Source of the DNA: JAPORK01 sp026710285
GTDB taxonomy: Bacteria; Pseudomonadota; Gammaproteobacteria; Pseudomonadales; Endozoicomonadaceae
DNA: 64,000 nucleotides
Reading direction: 5' to 3'
Assembly: GCA_965201045.1 (NCBI GenBank)
Contig: OZ241746.1
Coordinates: forward strand, 5,022,001-5,086,000
Part shown: piece by piece, positions 46,734-55,209 of the stretch
Position numbering within the stretch: the first letter of the stretch is position 1
Layout of the letters: each line of letters starts with the position of its first letter
Translations under genes and position numbers: made by a program
The notes under the pieces: model-generated
Databases searched by the model: none
Seen by the model: only the letters and a program-made list of their open reading frames with translations
Told to the model about the DNA's origin: nothing

Positions 46734-47366
46734 TTGAAAAGTAAAAAAAATATTTCATTTAGCAATGCTACTACATTAGCTATTATATTTTTTTCATTGA
46801 CACAACACAGTACTGTTTTTTCAAAGAAACAACATAATAATCAGGTACATTTTGAGATACAAAAATCTGCCAAGAAAAGCAGGACAGGGCAAACCATGGA
46901 AGCTGCCGGCGCAGTTGCAATAGTTACCGGAACATGGCTTGGTATTGTTTCAGGAATCCCTCTAATTGTCGTTGGAAAATCAATGGATAAGCATTCGCAT
47001 AACATTAAAGTAAACTTTCAGGTAAGCAGGCACTCTATAACACATGGTCAGCCTTATAGTGGTGTAACTGCAAAGGATAATGCCATTACTGTAAAAGCCG
47101 GAAGAAAAGCATCACAGTATGTATCACACAATTTTAATAACTGGATTAGAGGAAGGCAGAATACATTTGATAAAAAACCTCAAATGCTCAATTTTGCGGT
47201 TGAAGGTAAACTCACATTATCGGGAAAAGATATATCTGGTAAGATAGTGAAGAACACCACCGTAATTCTTGATGATATGGTGCTTGCACAAGGACATACA
47301 GCAGGAGGACGTAATAATTGGTGGATTGGAGGTGTCATTGCAAACTGTATAGTGTTGGGTTTATAG
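46734..47366 (+). CDS. Uncharacterised exported or membrane-associated protein (210 aa)
   Basis: Not recognised. The start appears to be TTG at 46734, preceded by GAG about eight bases upstream; no in-frame ATG gives a comparable N-terminus. Residues 1-30 (NATTLAIIFFSLTQHSTVFS) look like a signal peptide. A second hydrophobic, Gly-rich stretch (AAGAVAIVTGTWLGIVSGIPLIVV, about residues 58-81) could be a membrane helix. The remainder is basic and Asn/Gly-rich and ends in a hydrophobic WWIGGVIANCIVLGL. A membrane-inserted or surface protein is plausible. Confidence 0.65.
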   Translation: MKSKKNISFSNATTLAIIFFSLTQHSTVFSKKQHNNQVHFEIQKSAKKSRTGQTMEAAGAVAIVTGTWLGIVSGIPLIVVGKSMDKHSHNIKVNFQVSRHSITHGQPYSGVTAKDNAITVKAGRKASQYVSHNFNNWIRGRQNTFDKKPQMLNFAVEGKLTLSGKDISGKIVKNTTVILDDMVLAQGHTAGGRNNWWIGGVIANCIVLGL

Positions 47367-47593
47367 CCTGTGAATCTGAAGCTTCTGAAACATCTCAAGG
47401 CTATAAAAAAACAACTTTCTGTTTTTCAAGACCTCAGAATCATGTTTCAACAATTCGCATTTCAGCCTGTCCGGTGAAAAAATAAAAAATCCTTTTTTGT
47501 ATCACTTCTGCTGTCCATATATTTTCATAGCCTGAGTAAATCCTTATAAACATCATAGGTATATTACTGTCCCTGACTAAAATACATGCTTTG

Positions 47594-47632
47594 TTTTGAC
47601 ATCCTCCCCTCCCTAAAGGCTGTCTTTTATAC
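47594..47632. mobile_element. Candidate IS200/IS605-type end relic
   Basis: Contains GACATCCTCCCCTCCCTAAA, which resembles the ends of many IS200/IS605-family elements, where a C-rich arm and TAAA loop fold as a hairpin. The matching G-rich arm is largely missing here, and no transposase or TnpB gene is nearby. A second piece at 47884-47908 (GAAAGACGGGGTTTTACGGC) resembles the other strand of such an end. Assigned from memory of the family. Confidence 0.35.
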
Positions 47633-47737
47633 ACAAATATTTCAATAAAAATTAATATTATCTGGGGGAATGAACAAATCAGTACAGGTGAACTCAGATA
47701 ATATCAGCTTTCGTATAATTTCAATACTATGTCCGCT

Positions 47738-47793
47738 GGCTGAGCCTGTCGAAGCCTGGAGAAAAAAGCAATCCGGCTTCGACAAGCTCAGCC
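47738..47793. repeat. REP-like inverted repeat
   Basis: GGCTGAGCCTGTCGAAGCC (47738-47756) pairs with 47775-47793 with one mismatch over 19 bases, around an 18-base loop. The core CTGAGCCTGTCGAAG is the widespread REP-type intergenic palindrome found in many Gammaproteobacteria. It stands out as far richer in G+C than its surroundings. Confidence 0.8.
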
Positions 47794-48003
47794 CACGGTG
47801 CGTTCAGTAAAGATGGGTGTATTGAGCAGAAGATAAACCTGTGAATAAAAAAATCTGAGCTTAAAAAATGTGCCTAAGAGATAGCTCTGAAAGACGGGGT
47901 TTTACGGCATACCTGATAAAAATTCCGGATAGTATAAACTATACCTGACCAGACACTGCTATTTTTAAAAGGTAAGAGTTAATGGATTTGAGAAAAATGC
48001 CAA

Positions 48004-48405
48004 TTACTCTTTTATGTAAGCCCAATAATAACCGTGATCAGTTCCCTGTCTAACTTTTTTTGCATCATACATCAGTTGTATATCACGAGTAATACGCTTT
48101 AATTTTAATGATTTAAGCTTTTTTCCTGTCTTGTGGTTAACTGGTGTTAAGCTACTGGAAGCACCCTTCCCTCCCCAGATACAATCTCTGATAATAGCTT
48201 CAGCTTTGCCTTTTTTGATTTTAATTTTTTGTTTATGATGTATTCCCGGTCCTCTAAAAGCACCACAACCTGTCCAGGTGAAAATAAAAGTTATTTTCCA
48301 TGGGGTGGAATTTTTTACGTAGCCATAATATGAATGTCCGTAGGATTCAATATGAAAACAAAAAAAAGTGAACATAGCAGATAATAAAATTACACGATTC
48401 AACAT
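48004..48405 (-). CDS. Small uncharacterised exported protein (133 aa)
   Basis: Not recognised. The ATG at 48405 follows GGAG by five bases and gives a signal peptide MLNRVILLSAMFTFFCFHIES; an ATG 18 bases upstream lies before that ribosome site and is rejected. The mature part is basic, with two Cys (TWTGCGAF and IRDCIWGG) that could form a disulfide in the periplasm or outside the cell. YYGYVKNSTPWKITFIFTW suggests beta strands. Short length, export and high charge fit a small secreted factor; no family could be assigned. Confidence 0.68.
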   Translation of the reverse strand: MLNRVILLSAMFTFFCFHIESYGHSYYGYVKNSTPWKITFIFTWTGCGAFRGPGIHHKQKIKIKKGKAEAIIRDCIWGGKGASSSLTPVNHKTGKKLKSLKLKRITRDIQLMYDAKKVRQGTDHGYYWAYIKE

Positions 48406-48863
48406 TTTTTCTCCAAAAATCACGTCTGTTAATTAGTCGGTACTGAAAACAGGCAAACAATTGCTTATATATTCTTCAGAAACGACTAATTATTGTTAAA
48501 TAAAAGATGTTTCCAGGGCATTCTACTCAAATGTAATGCTTAACACCATTATGAATTTCTTTGCTCAGTATATTGGACGAATAATTAATTAAAAATCAGA
48601 ACCTCATCCCACTTTAAATTTGCATGCTACTATGTAGTTATAGGATGAGTAGTGGAGACCGGATCAAAAATATTTTGATTTATATTAAGGATTAATGCTC
48701 TGTTCAGAATAAAAATAATACATCATCACTCAATCTCCTGATTGAGTATCCTTTACAAAAAATAGATCTTTGTCTCTTTTTGCAACAGTAGAAAACAGAT
48801 AACTAAAACTGTATTTTATACCAGTAATAATTTTTCTATATTGCTCATCTGCTAACTTCAAAT
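48406..48863. other. Gap between small exported protein and msrB
   Basis: 458 bases, AT-rich, with no gene. It has a hairpin at 48728-48747 and a weaker CTCATCC/GGATGAG inverted repeat around 48603-48650. The upstream region of the small exported gene lies at the left end; no clear promoter could be chosen. Confidence 0.5.
48728..48747 (-). terminator. Possible terminator hairpin after msrB
   Basis: ACTCAATC pairs perfectly with GATTGAGT around a four-base loop, about 117 bases downstream of the msrB stop. On the minus strand the hairpin is followed by a T-rich but broken run, so it is a weak candidate. Confidence 0.3.
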
Positions 48864-49268
48864 TTATGACTTATTGAAAATTAACGACACTGAATTAACA
48901 CAAAAACGTTTACCTGTGGTATCAGGTCCATCAGAAAAAACGTGTCCTAAGTGGCTGTCACAAGTTGCACACCTTATTTCAGTACGCACCATACCATGAC
49001 TCAGATCTTCTATGTAACGAATAGCTTCGCTATTAACAGGCGCATCAAAAGCAGGCCAGCCACAGCTAGCATCATATTTGTTGATTGAAGCAAAGAGTTG
49101 CGCCTGGCAGCAGGTACATGAGTAGATTCCCTTTTGTTGATTATATAACAACTTGCCTGAAAAAGGTACTTCTGTTCCCTGCTGCCGACAGACATAATAT
49201 TGCTCACCTGTTAGCACGCTGCGCCAGTATTCATCAGGTTTGCTAACTTTATCTGTCTTTTGCTTCAT
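48864..49268 (-). CDS. msrB: Peptide methionine (R)-S-oxide reductase MsrB
   Basis: 134 residues, normal length for a stand-alone MsrB. It reduces the R form of methionine sulfoxide in proteins, using thioredoxin, and so repairs oxidative damage. The catalytic motif RFCVNSVSL is at the C-terminus with the active-site Cys. Two CxxC pairs (CTCC and CATC) form the structural zinc site. CGWPAFDAPV and HLGHVFSDGP are family hallmarks. The ATG at 49268 has GGAG about ten bases upstream. It is not part of an operon: unrelated genes and long gaps lie on both sides. Confidence 0.95.
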   Translation of the reverse strand: MKQKTDKVSKPDEYWRSVLTGEQYYVCRQQGTEVPFSGKLLYNQQKGIYSCTCCQAQLFASINKYDASCGWPAFDAPVNSEAIRYIEDLSHGMVRTEIRCATCDSHLGHVFSDGPDTTGKRFCVNSVSLIFNKS

Positions 49269-49620
49269 GGCAATAAATCTCCACAGTGTAACTATTTAAT
49301 CAAAGGCAAACAACCTAAATTAAAGTCAACCAAGCCGAATATTTCTTATATAAAAAGAAAAATGTGATTTATAGAGAATTAACTCTAGTTTTAAATTATT
49401 ATATTATATAACTTAACCGGAGTGGTAGATTTTGAAGTACTACGTCATACCGCAGTATAAATTTGTTGCTTAGTTATTTTTTTAAATTTATAATTCTCTT
49501 TTAACTTTTCTGTTTTATTTCTCTTTTTTCAGCGTTTATAATCTCCATTTTATATATACCATTCAACTTCAAGATACAGGGTTTTCATTTTTTATAATTC
49601 TTTAATAACAATGCCTTGTG
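49269..49620. other. AT-rich gap with dispersed repeat
   Basis: 352 bases with no gene. The right-hand 60 bases are the second copy of the dispersed repeat. The rest is AT-rich, and I see nothing else in it. Confidence 0.5.
49561..49620 (+). repeat. Dispersed 60-bp repeat, copy b
   Basis: Partner of 46605-46664, same orientation and length. It abuts the stop codon of the minus-strand gene at 49621, so it forms that gene's immediate 3' flank. Confidence 0.6.
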
Positions 49621-50442
49621 TTAAAGTTCATTCCGCATTTTCTGTTCCAATAAGTGTAGCCACTCCTGTTTAATGTTTTTTTTATACGGAAATCTATCTT
49701 GTATTAATGTTTTGATCTCCTTATAATCAACAAGTTTTTCCAAACCACCTAATGAGGCTATATTATATGATATCGCTTCTAAGTTATTCATTACTCTCTC
49801 GTTATATTGAGACATTATTTCTTTAAATGCCCTAAATGACATATCACCTTTTTCTAACCATTCTTCTACAGCGCATTCTTCATTTTTACAAATGTCATTA
49901 TAAACTTTCGTTGCCATATATTCATTGAGCAAAGATTTAAAAGCGTCTGTTAAAACGTTTTCTTTTTCTGGTAACATTTTGAATATAGCAACAAAATTCC
50001 TGTCTTCTAACACACCAAAATGATCTTCTATTATTTTTTTTGCATCAAATTCACCGGTTTCTTCATTTTTTTTAACATCTAACAAAACAGACTGAAGTAC
50101 CTCTTCTCCCGGGTTACTATTACTAAATGTCTTAACTTCGTTTTTTGATAGTTCAAAATTTACTTTTGTTTCTTTAAACCATAAACTTGGTGAAAATAGT
50201 TTTTGTAACAACAGAAACAAATTATTACGTTCATTATCTGGTGTTTTGAAGAAATAAGACAAAAATTTTTCCAGCCTGCTTTTTTGGAAAGGATTATTTT
50301 TCTCGGAATTAGTCCATTCTCCTGATACTGATTTATTATGTTTTTTCAAAATGCCTTTGATTTTTGTCTCTGCTGTACCGGCATCTGCATTATGTGTGTT
50401 GACTTTACTTACTGAATCTGATTTGTCGTTAATATGTGGCAT
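49621..50442 (-). CDS. Uncharacterised cytosolic or effector-like protein (273 aa)
   Basis: Not recognised. The ATG at 50442 has a very strong AGGAGG about eight bases upstream, so the start is secure and translation should be efficient. There is no signal peptide. The first 60 residues are polar and probably disordered (NDKSDSVSKVNTHNADAGTAETKIK), followed by a Lys/Glu-rich, mostly helical protein (EFDAKKIIEDHFGVLEDRNF, EECAVEEWLEK). A disordered N-terminus plus an orphan helical body flanked by long gaps is common for secreted effectors of intracellular bacteria, but this is inference only. Confidence 0.7.
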   Translation of the reverse strand: MPHINDKSDSVSKVNTHNADAGTAETKIKGILKKHNKSVSGEWTNSEKNNPFQKSRLEKFLSYFFKTPDNERNNLFLLLQKLFSPSLWFKETKVNFELSKNEVKTFSNSNPGEEVLQSVLLDVKKNEETGEFDAKKIIEDHFGVLEDRNFVAIFKMLPEKENVLTDAFKSLLNEYMATKVYNDICKNEECAVEEWLEKGDMSFRAFKEIMSQYNERVMNNLEAISYNIASLGGLEKLVDYKEIKTLIQDRFPYKKNIKQEWLHLLEQKMRNEL

Positions 50443-50893
50443 TTTATTTCCTCCTTCTACCTGGATTTAAAAAAAAATTAAATCGAATTTTTAGTCAGGC
50501 AGATAAAAAATCATCACTGCAACCAGATGAAAAATAAAACATTTTTTATCGGTTAACGATGATAATTAAGATTTTATATATTGATTAAACTTTTTAATTT
50601 AAAACATCAGGAAACATTTTAAAAATTAACTTATTGATTTATTTAATTTTTATCTTTAAAGTGCAATTCAGATTAAAAACTAATATCCTTTTTATTGTAT
50701 CAATAAATAGTAAGAATAAAAATCAAATATTATGCAATGCAGAATAACATTATAGATGTAAAAAATCTCAGGATGAAATATACTGTTGTGCAGCAGACAT
50801 GGCGTTTTACAAGAATCGGTGTCTGTTTTAGGTGGTTACAAAGCAGCCATGCAATCTGCGCACAGGTTAATTTTACATTGAAGGAATTTTGCA
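50443..50893. other. Divergent intergenic region upstream of rsmI
   Basis: 451 bases between the starts of two divergent genes, so it should hold both promoters. The left two thirds are extremely AT-rich. The rightmost 100 bases are more balanced and end in AAGGAA before rsmI. I could not fix -10/-35 elements and saw no RNA gene. Confidence 0.5.
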
Positions 50894-51742
50894 ATGCACA
50901 CAGAAAAAGGCTGTCTGTTTGTTGTAGCCACACCCATTGGCAATTTAGAAGATATCTCGTTAAGAGCGCTGAACACTTTGAAAAGCGTTGATCTCATTGT
51001 GGCTGAAGATACCCGGCACAGTAAAAAACTGTTAGCCCATTTTAATATCAATACGCCATTATCAGCCTATCATGATTACAGCAAACCTGCTGTTACTGAA
51101 AAAATCATCAGGCGTCTGACTGAAGGTAATAATATTGCTCTGATTTCAGATGCCGGAACACCGTTGATCTCTGATCCTGGTTACCGCTTGGTGAGCATTG
51201 CCCATGAACAGGGTGTCAGGGTACGACCACTACCGGGTCCCTGTGCGTTAATTTGTGCGCTTTGTGTTGCAGGTCTGCCTTCAGACCGGTTTTTATTTAC
51301 AGGTTATTTGCCAGCCAAACCCTGCGCCAGAAAAAAAGAGATTGAACAAATGGCAGAGAGTACTTATACATGGATATTTTATGAAACACCTCACCGAATT
51401 GTGCATTCACTGGCAGATCTGGTGCATACCATGGGTCCGGCAAGAAAAATCACCATCGCCCGGGAGCTGACGAAACACTTTGAAACGGTGTTAAGTGGAA
51501 CAGCGGAAGAAATTTATTCCCGTGTCAGCGAAACACCGGAACAACAAAAAGGTGAATTTGTCGTTTTAGTTGCCGGAAAAGAAAAGGAAAAGCCTGCGGT
51601 TACTTTACAGGCAGAGCAAATGATGAAAACACTTATGTCAGAGCTTTCTCTGAAACAAGCCAGCAGTGTAGCTGCAAAATTAACCGGGATTCAAAAGCGG
51701 GAACTTTACAACTTAGGATTAAAACTAAACTTACAATCATAA
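50894..51742 (+). CDS. rsmI: 16S rRNA (cytidine-1402 2'-O)-methyltransferase RsmI
   Basis: 282 residues, usual length. It methylates the ribose of C1402 in the decoding centre of 16S rRNA with S-adenosylmethionine. Family signatures are all present: VVATPIGNLEDISLRAL near the N-terminus, EDTRHSKKLL, ISDAGTPLISDPGYRLV, PLPGPCALI, and YETPHR where many homologues have YESPHR. The ATG at 50894 follows AAGGAA. The next gene in the same direction, a yggT homologue, starts 107 bases downstream. That gap holds no long structured RNA; it is too short for rnpB, which neighbours rsmI in some gammaproteobacteria. Confidence 0.96.
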   Translation: MHTEKGCLFVVATPIGNLEDISLRALNTLKSVDLIVAEDTRHSKKLLAHFNINTPLSAYHDYSKPAVTEKIIRRLTEGNNIALISDAGTPLISDPGYRLVSIAHEQGVRVRPLPGPCALICALCVAGLPSDRFLFTGYLPAKPCARKKEIEQMAESTYTWIFYETPHRIVHSLADLVHTMGPARKITIARELTKHFETVLSGTAEEIYSRVSETPEQQKGEFVVLVAGKEKEKPAVTLQAEQMMKTLMSELSLKQASSVAAKLTGIQKRELYNLGLKLNLQS

Positions 51743-51849
51743 TAAGTACGGGTTATAATGTGCAGGGTTGTAAAAAGGTCCGAAGGTAAAACACAACGAA
51801 CCTTTATGCTAACGCCAGATAAAAGTTACTAAAAAATTCAGGTAAATAT

Positions 51850-52443
51850 ATGTCATCATTAGGTTTTATAGTAAATGTAGCGGGTAATATTTTTGTACTC
51901 ATCGTACTGTTGAGATTTTTGTTACAATTAGTTCGTGCAGATTTTTACAACCCGGTCTCTCAGCTTATTGTTAAAATAACCGGACCTTTTGTTAATACTT
52001 TACGCCATCTGATCCCCGGATATAAAAATTTTGATATAGCTTCACTGCTCTTCGCTTTAATAGCAGAAGCACTGGTCATTTATCTGACCATCTATGTTAC
52101 TGTATGGGGAGCGGCTTCACTGCCTTTTGTTTGTTTACTTTTTTTGTCTGTATACAAATTAATTACTTTACTGTTAAAAATTTATTTTTATGGATTAATC
52201 ATAATCGCCATTGCCAGCTGGGTAGCACCTTACAGTAACAATCCGGTGTTACGCTTAACTGCTCAGATTATTGAACCGATTGTTTCCCGGGTAAGACGCT
52301 TTGTCCCTCCTCTTGGAGGTCTGGACTTTTCATTTATGGTGGTTTTTTTTATTATTATGGGAATTGAAAGGTATTTACCTTCTTTTTTTAATACGCTCAG
52401 TCACATGCTAAATCTTTCATACTGCTCTGGTATGTTTACTTAG
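51850..52443 (+). CDS. yggT: YggT-family inner-membrane protein
   Basis: 197 residues with two copies of the YGGT domain, as in gammaproteobacterial YggT. Each copy has a hydrophobic lead-in (FIVNVAGNIFVLIVLLRFLLQL, LITLLLKIYFYGLIIIAIAS) and a conserved turn: LIVKITGPFVNTLRHLIPG in the first, AQIIEPIVSRVRRFVPPLGG then LDFSF in the second. Four to five membrane helices are likely. The molecular role is poorly defined in the family; links to membrane or osmotic-stress functions have been proposed. The ATG follows AGGTAA. It is convergent with aroK, 31 bases apart. Confidence 0.9.
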   Translation: MSSLGFIVNVAGNIFVLIVLLRFLLQLVRADFYNPVSQLIVKITGPFVNTLRHLIPGYKNFDIASLLFALIAEALVIYLTIYVTVWGAASLPFVCLLFLSVYKLITLLLKIYFYGLIIIAIASWVAPYSNNPVLRLTAQIIEPIVSRVRRFVPPLGGLDFSFMVVFFIIMGIERYLPSFFNTLSHMLNLSYCSGMFT

Positions 52444-52474
52444 CTATTGCACCTGAGAGTGAAAGTATCAGTAC

Positions 52475-52990
52475 TCAATCACTTATTGCATCAAGAATAC
52501 TTTTTATCACCATATGAGGTCTACCGATGTCAGTACTGATGCTCTTATGTGCCAGAGAACGATAAATCGATTCTCGTTGCTTGTAAATAGCGGCTAATGT
52601 TTCGTAACGATCAGGCACATTTTGTAGCAACGGGCGTCTTTTATCTTTTAACGTACGCTCAACCTGTACCTCTATAGAGGCTTTCAAAAATACAATAAAA
52701 CCAGTATTTGCCATTAGCTCACGGTTTTCTGATCGCATAACAGAACCGCCTCCGGTTGCGACAATAATATTTTGTTTACCCGCTGACTCTCTGAGCAACG
52801 CAGTTTCTCTGTCACGGAAACCGGTTTCACCTTCTTTATCAAAAACCCATGAAACAGGAACACCGGTGCGGGATTCTATTTCACGATCAATATCAACAAA
52901 CATCCGATCCATTGTCTCAGCCAGCAAACGACCAATGGTACTTTTTCCGGCACCCATGGGACCGATCAGATAAATATTTTTAGAATACAT
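52475..52990 (-). CDS. aroK: Shikimate kinase I
   Basis: 171 residues, typical. It phosphorylates shikimate with ATP in chorismate synthesis. The Walker A loop GPMGAGKST is at residues 10-18. Substrate residues are in DIDREI and FRDRE. GGGSVM, the lid KDKRRPLLQ and the late Arg in YRSLAHKSI complete the active site. It follows pilQ by 60 bases on the same strand, as expected for the pil-aroK operon. In most relatives aroB comes next; here a convergent yggT follows, so aroB has moved or been lost from this locus. Confidence 0.95.
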   Translation of the reverse strand: MYSKNIYLIGPMGAGKSTIGRLLAETMDRMFVDIDREIESRTGVPVSWVFDKEGETGFRDRETALLRESAGKQNIIVATGGGSVMRSENRELMANTGFIVFLKASIEVQVERTLKDKRRPLLQNVPDRYETLAAIYKQRESIYRSLAHKSISTDIGRPHMVIKSILDAISD

Positions 52991-53050
52991 GCAACCTCAG
53001 CCTAAGCCTACTTCAGACAAATAATGCCAGATAAAAAGTATCATTTTACA

Positions 53051-55153
53051 TCAATTTGCAGTCATGGATTCAGTTATAATTTTAGGTGTAATAAAAATCA
53101 ACAATTCAGATTTTTCATCTTTATCCACTTTGTTACTAAATAAAGCACCGATTAGCGGAATATTGCCTAATAGCGGTACTCTCTGCCTGGATTTTTCAAT
53201 GGTTTTTTTAAAGACACCACCTAAAACAACAGTTTGTCCGTTATTTACCAGTAACTGAGTATTGATTTCATTTAAAGAAGAAATCGGATTTCCCTTGGCA
53301 TCTGTGCTGGTCACTTCATTATTTTTTACATCTACATCCATGATAATACGTCCGTCCGGAGTAATTTGTGGGGTAACATCCAGGGATAAGACAACATCTT
53401 TGAATACTGTATTCGTACCATTATTGTCACTGGTTGTTTCAAAGGCCCGCTCTTCTCCTTTTTTAATCGTTGCTTTTTTCTTATTCGCAGTGATCACTTG
53501 CGGTTGGGAAATAATTTTAACCTTTTTATCTAATTCCATTGCGGTAAGCGCTAAAAACAGATCTACAGAGTTGGTTATATACCCTAGTGCAAATTTAGCA
53601 GCAGGATCTGCAATTGGCAGGTTAACAAAAATATCATCAACAGCTTTACTGCCACCAAGATTGGCCGCTATATTCTTCAGATTTCTTGTGGACTTTATGC
53701 TTTGAGGTAATTTTGTACCAGTCTCTTTGACCTCTCCGCCTTCAATAAAATTGTTACTTCTTGTTACCCTTTTGACCTCTTTATTGGTTCCCCACTCCAC
53801 ACCGAGTTCATCCCGAATATTGGTTCTTGCTTCTACAATTCTGGCTTCAATCATGACCTGTTTGATTGGAACATCTACTTTTTTGATCAGCTTTTTAATT
53901 TCATCCAGTTTTTCTTGTGTCTCGTTGATCAACAAACTGTTAACCCGTTCAACCACCTGTACACTGCCACGCTCTGAAAGTATACGATTTTTATTACTTC
54001 CTTTAAGCACAGCATCCATATCACTGGCCTTGGCATAATTGATCTGTATTAACTCTGTCCGCAAAGGAGATAACTCTTCAATTTGCTGTTTTGATTCCAG
54101 TGATTCACGCTCCCTGATAGCCAGCTCCTGCGCAGGAGCCACAATCATTACATTGCCATCTAACCGTTTGTCCAATCCTTTGGAACGCAGAATAATATTT
54201 AATGCCTGATCCCATGGAACATCTGCCAGGCGCAGTGTGATATTACCTTTAACAGCATCACTGGCTACAAGATTGAAGTTCTGTTCATCCGCAAGCAACT
54301 GTAACACTGCACGTATTTCAATATTCTGAAAATTCAGTGATAAACGTTCGCCTTTATGAGTCATATTGGCTGAACCAGCTGACTGACCTGAGTCTATTTT
54401 TCGTGCACTGAGTATAAATTTTTTACCTGACTGCCATGAAATATGCTCATAACGACCGGTTAACTCTATAAAGGCCTGTACCTTATCCTTTTGCTGGATT
54501 AAATTAACAAACTGTACCGGTGTTGCAAACTCCGTCATATCAAAACGGCGCTGATTCAAAAAATCAGGCAGTCTGAGTCCAGGGAAATTTAACACTAATT
54601 TTTTATTACTGTTATCAATAGTCACCAAGGTATTTTGTTCCGAGATTAAAAAGATAATATTTCCCGCACCATCTTTACTGCGCTTAAAATCCACTGCCTG
54701 TAATAAAGGCTGTAAACCGGCATCCTGAAGGGTAGTATTGACCGAATAAGGTGTCATCGTTAGTAGTAGCGTATTATCCTGTATTGTAGATTTAAGTGAC
54801 ACCGGCTCATTTAAGGTAGCGATAAGGCGTGTGCGACCACTTACCTCTATTGCAGTTACTTTTTCAAGACCACCCTTGTTAATTTCATGGTCTTGTCCGG
54901 TCTCATTAGAGGTATCGGGTAAATCAATGATAATTCGTGTAGGATCCTGTAAAGCGTAACTCTGCATTTCTGGTGGTGTACCGGAAAATTTCAGCTTTAG
55001 CATAAACCGGTCATTTTCAACAGATGAAGCTTCCATATGTTTTAAAACAACCGAATAAGCAGGTATTGCTGTTAGAAACAATATCAACAGGCTAACAGGT
55101 ATAAAAACAGATTTAATAAAGTGCTTTACTGGTTTTGTTGTGACCAGGTCCAT
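53051..55153 (-). CDS. pilQ: Type IV pilus secretin PilQ
   Basis: 700 residues from ATG 55153, chosen because GGAG lies nine bases upstream and a signal sequence follows (FIKSVFIPVSLLILFLTAIPAYS). Longer starts at 55168 and 55246 are possible; the latter would overlap pilP. Order: N-terminal AMIN-type region (KHMEASSVENDRFMLKLKFSG), a secretin/TonB short N domain (NFQNIEIRAVLQLLADEQNF), an N1-type repeat (TELIQINYAKASDMDAVL), and the secretin barrel ending VPLLGNIPLIGALFSNK and ELLIFITPKII. It forms the outer-membrane pore through which the pilus passes. PilP binds its periplasmic domains. Confidence 0.95.
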   Translation of the reverse strand: MDLVTTKPVKHFIKSVFIPVSLLILFLTAIPAYSVVLKHMEASSVENDRFMLKLKFSGTPPEMQSYALQDPTRIIIDLPDTSNETGQDHEINKGGLEKVTAIEVSGRTRLIATLNEPVSLKSTIQDNTLLLTMTPYSVNTTLQDAGLQPLLQAVDFKRSKDGAGNIIFLISEQNTLVTIDNSNKKLVLNFPGLRLPDFLNQRRFDMTEFATPVQFVNLIQQKDKVQAFIELTGRYEHISWQSGKKFILSARKIDSGQSAGSANMTHKGERLSLNFQNIEIRAVLQLLADEQNFNLVASDAVKGNITLRLADVPWDQALNIILRSKGLDKRLDGNVMIVAPAQELAIRERESLESKQQIEELSPLRTELIQINYAKASDMDAVLKGSNKNRILSERGSVQVVERVNSLLINETQEKLDEIKKLIKKVDVPIKQVMIEARIVEARTNIRDELGVEWGTNKEVKRVTRSNNFIEGGEVKETGTKLPQSIKSTRNLKNIAANLGGSKAVDDIFVNLPIADPAAKFALGYITNSVDLFLALTAMELDKKVKIISQPQVITANKKKATIKKGEERAFETTSDNNGTNTVFKDVVLSLDVTPQITPDGRIIMDVDVKNNEVTSTDAKGNPISSLNEINTQLLVNNGQTVVLGGVFKKTIEKSRQRVPLLGNIPLIGALFSNKVDKDEKSELLIFITPKIITESMTAN

Positions 55154-55209
55154 GGCTTTTTGCTCCATCTCTTTGCCGGTAATAGGTATCGGCCACCTGT
55201 TTTTCAAAA

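Larger units (their letters stand above)
47367..48003. other. Gap with mobile-element relics
   Basis: 637 bases without a convincing gene. From left to right it holds a candidate IS200/IS605-type end (about 47594-47632), a REP-like inverted repeat (47738-47793), a short stretch resembling the toxin-spacer hairpin (about 47855-47885) and a second IS-end-like piece (about 47884-47908). The short minus-strand frame at 47440-47634 reads PLGRGGC across the first relic and is probably spurious. Confidence 0.55.

Noticed and set aside
51743..51849. RNase P RNA next to rsmI
   Set aside because: The gap is only 107 bases, far too short for rnpB, and no P-RNA core was visible.
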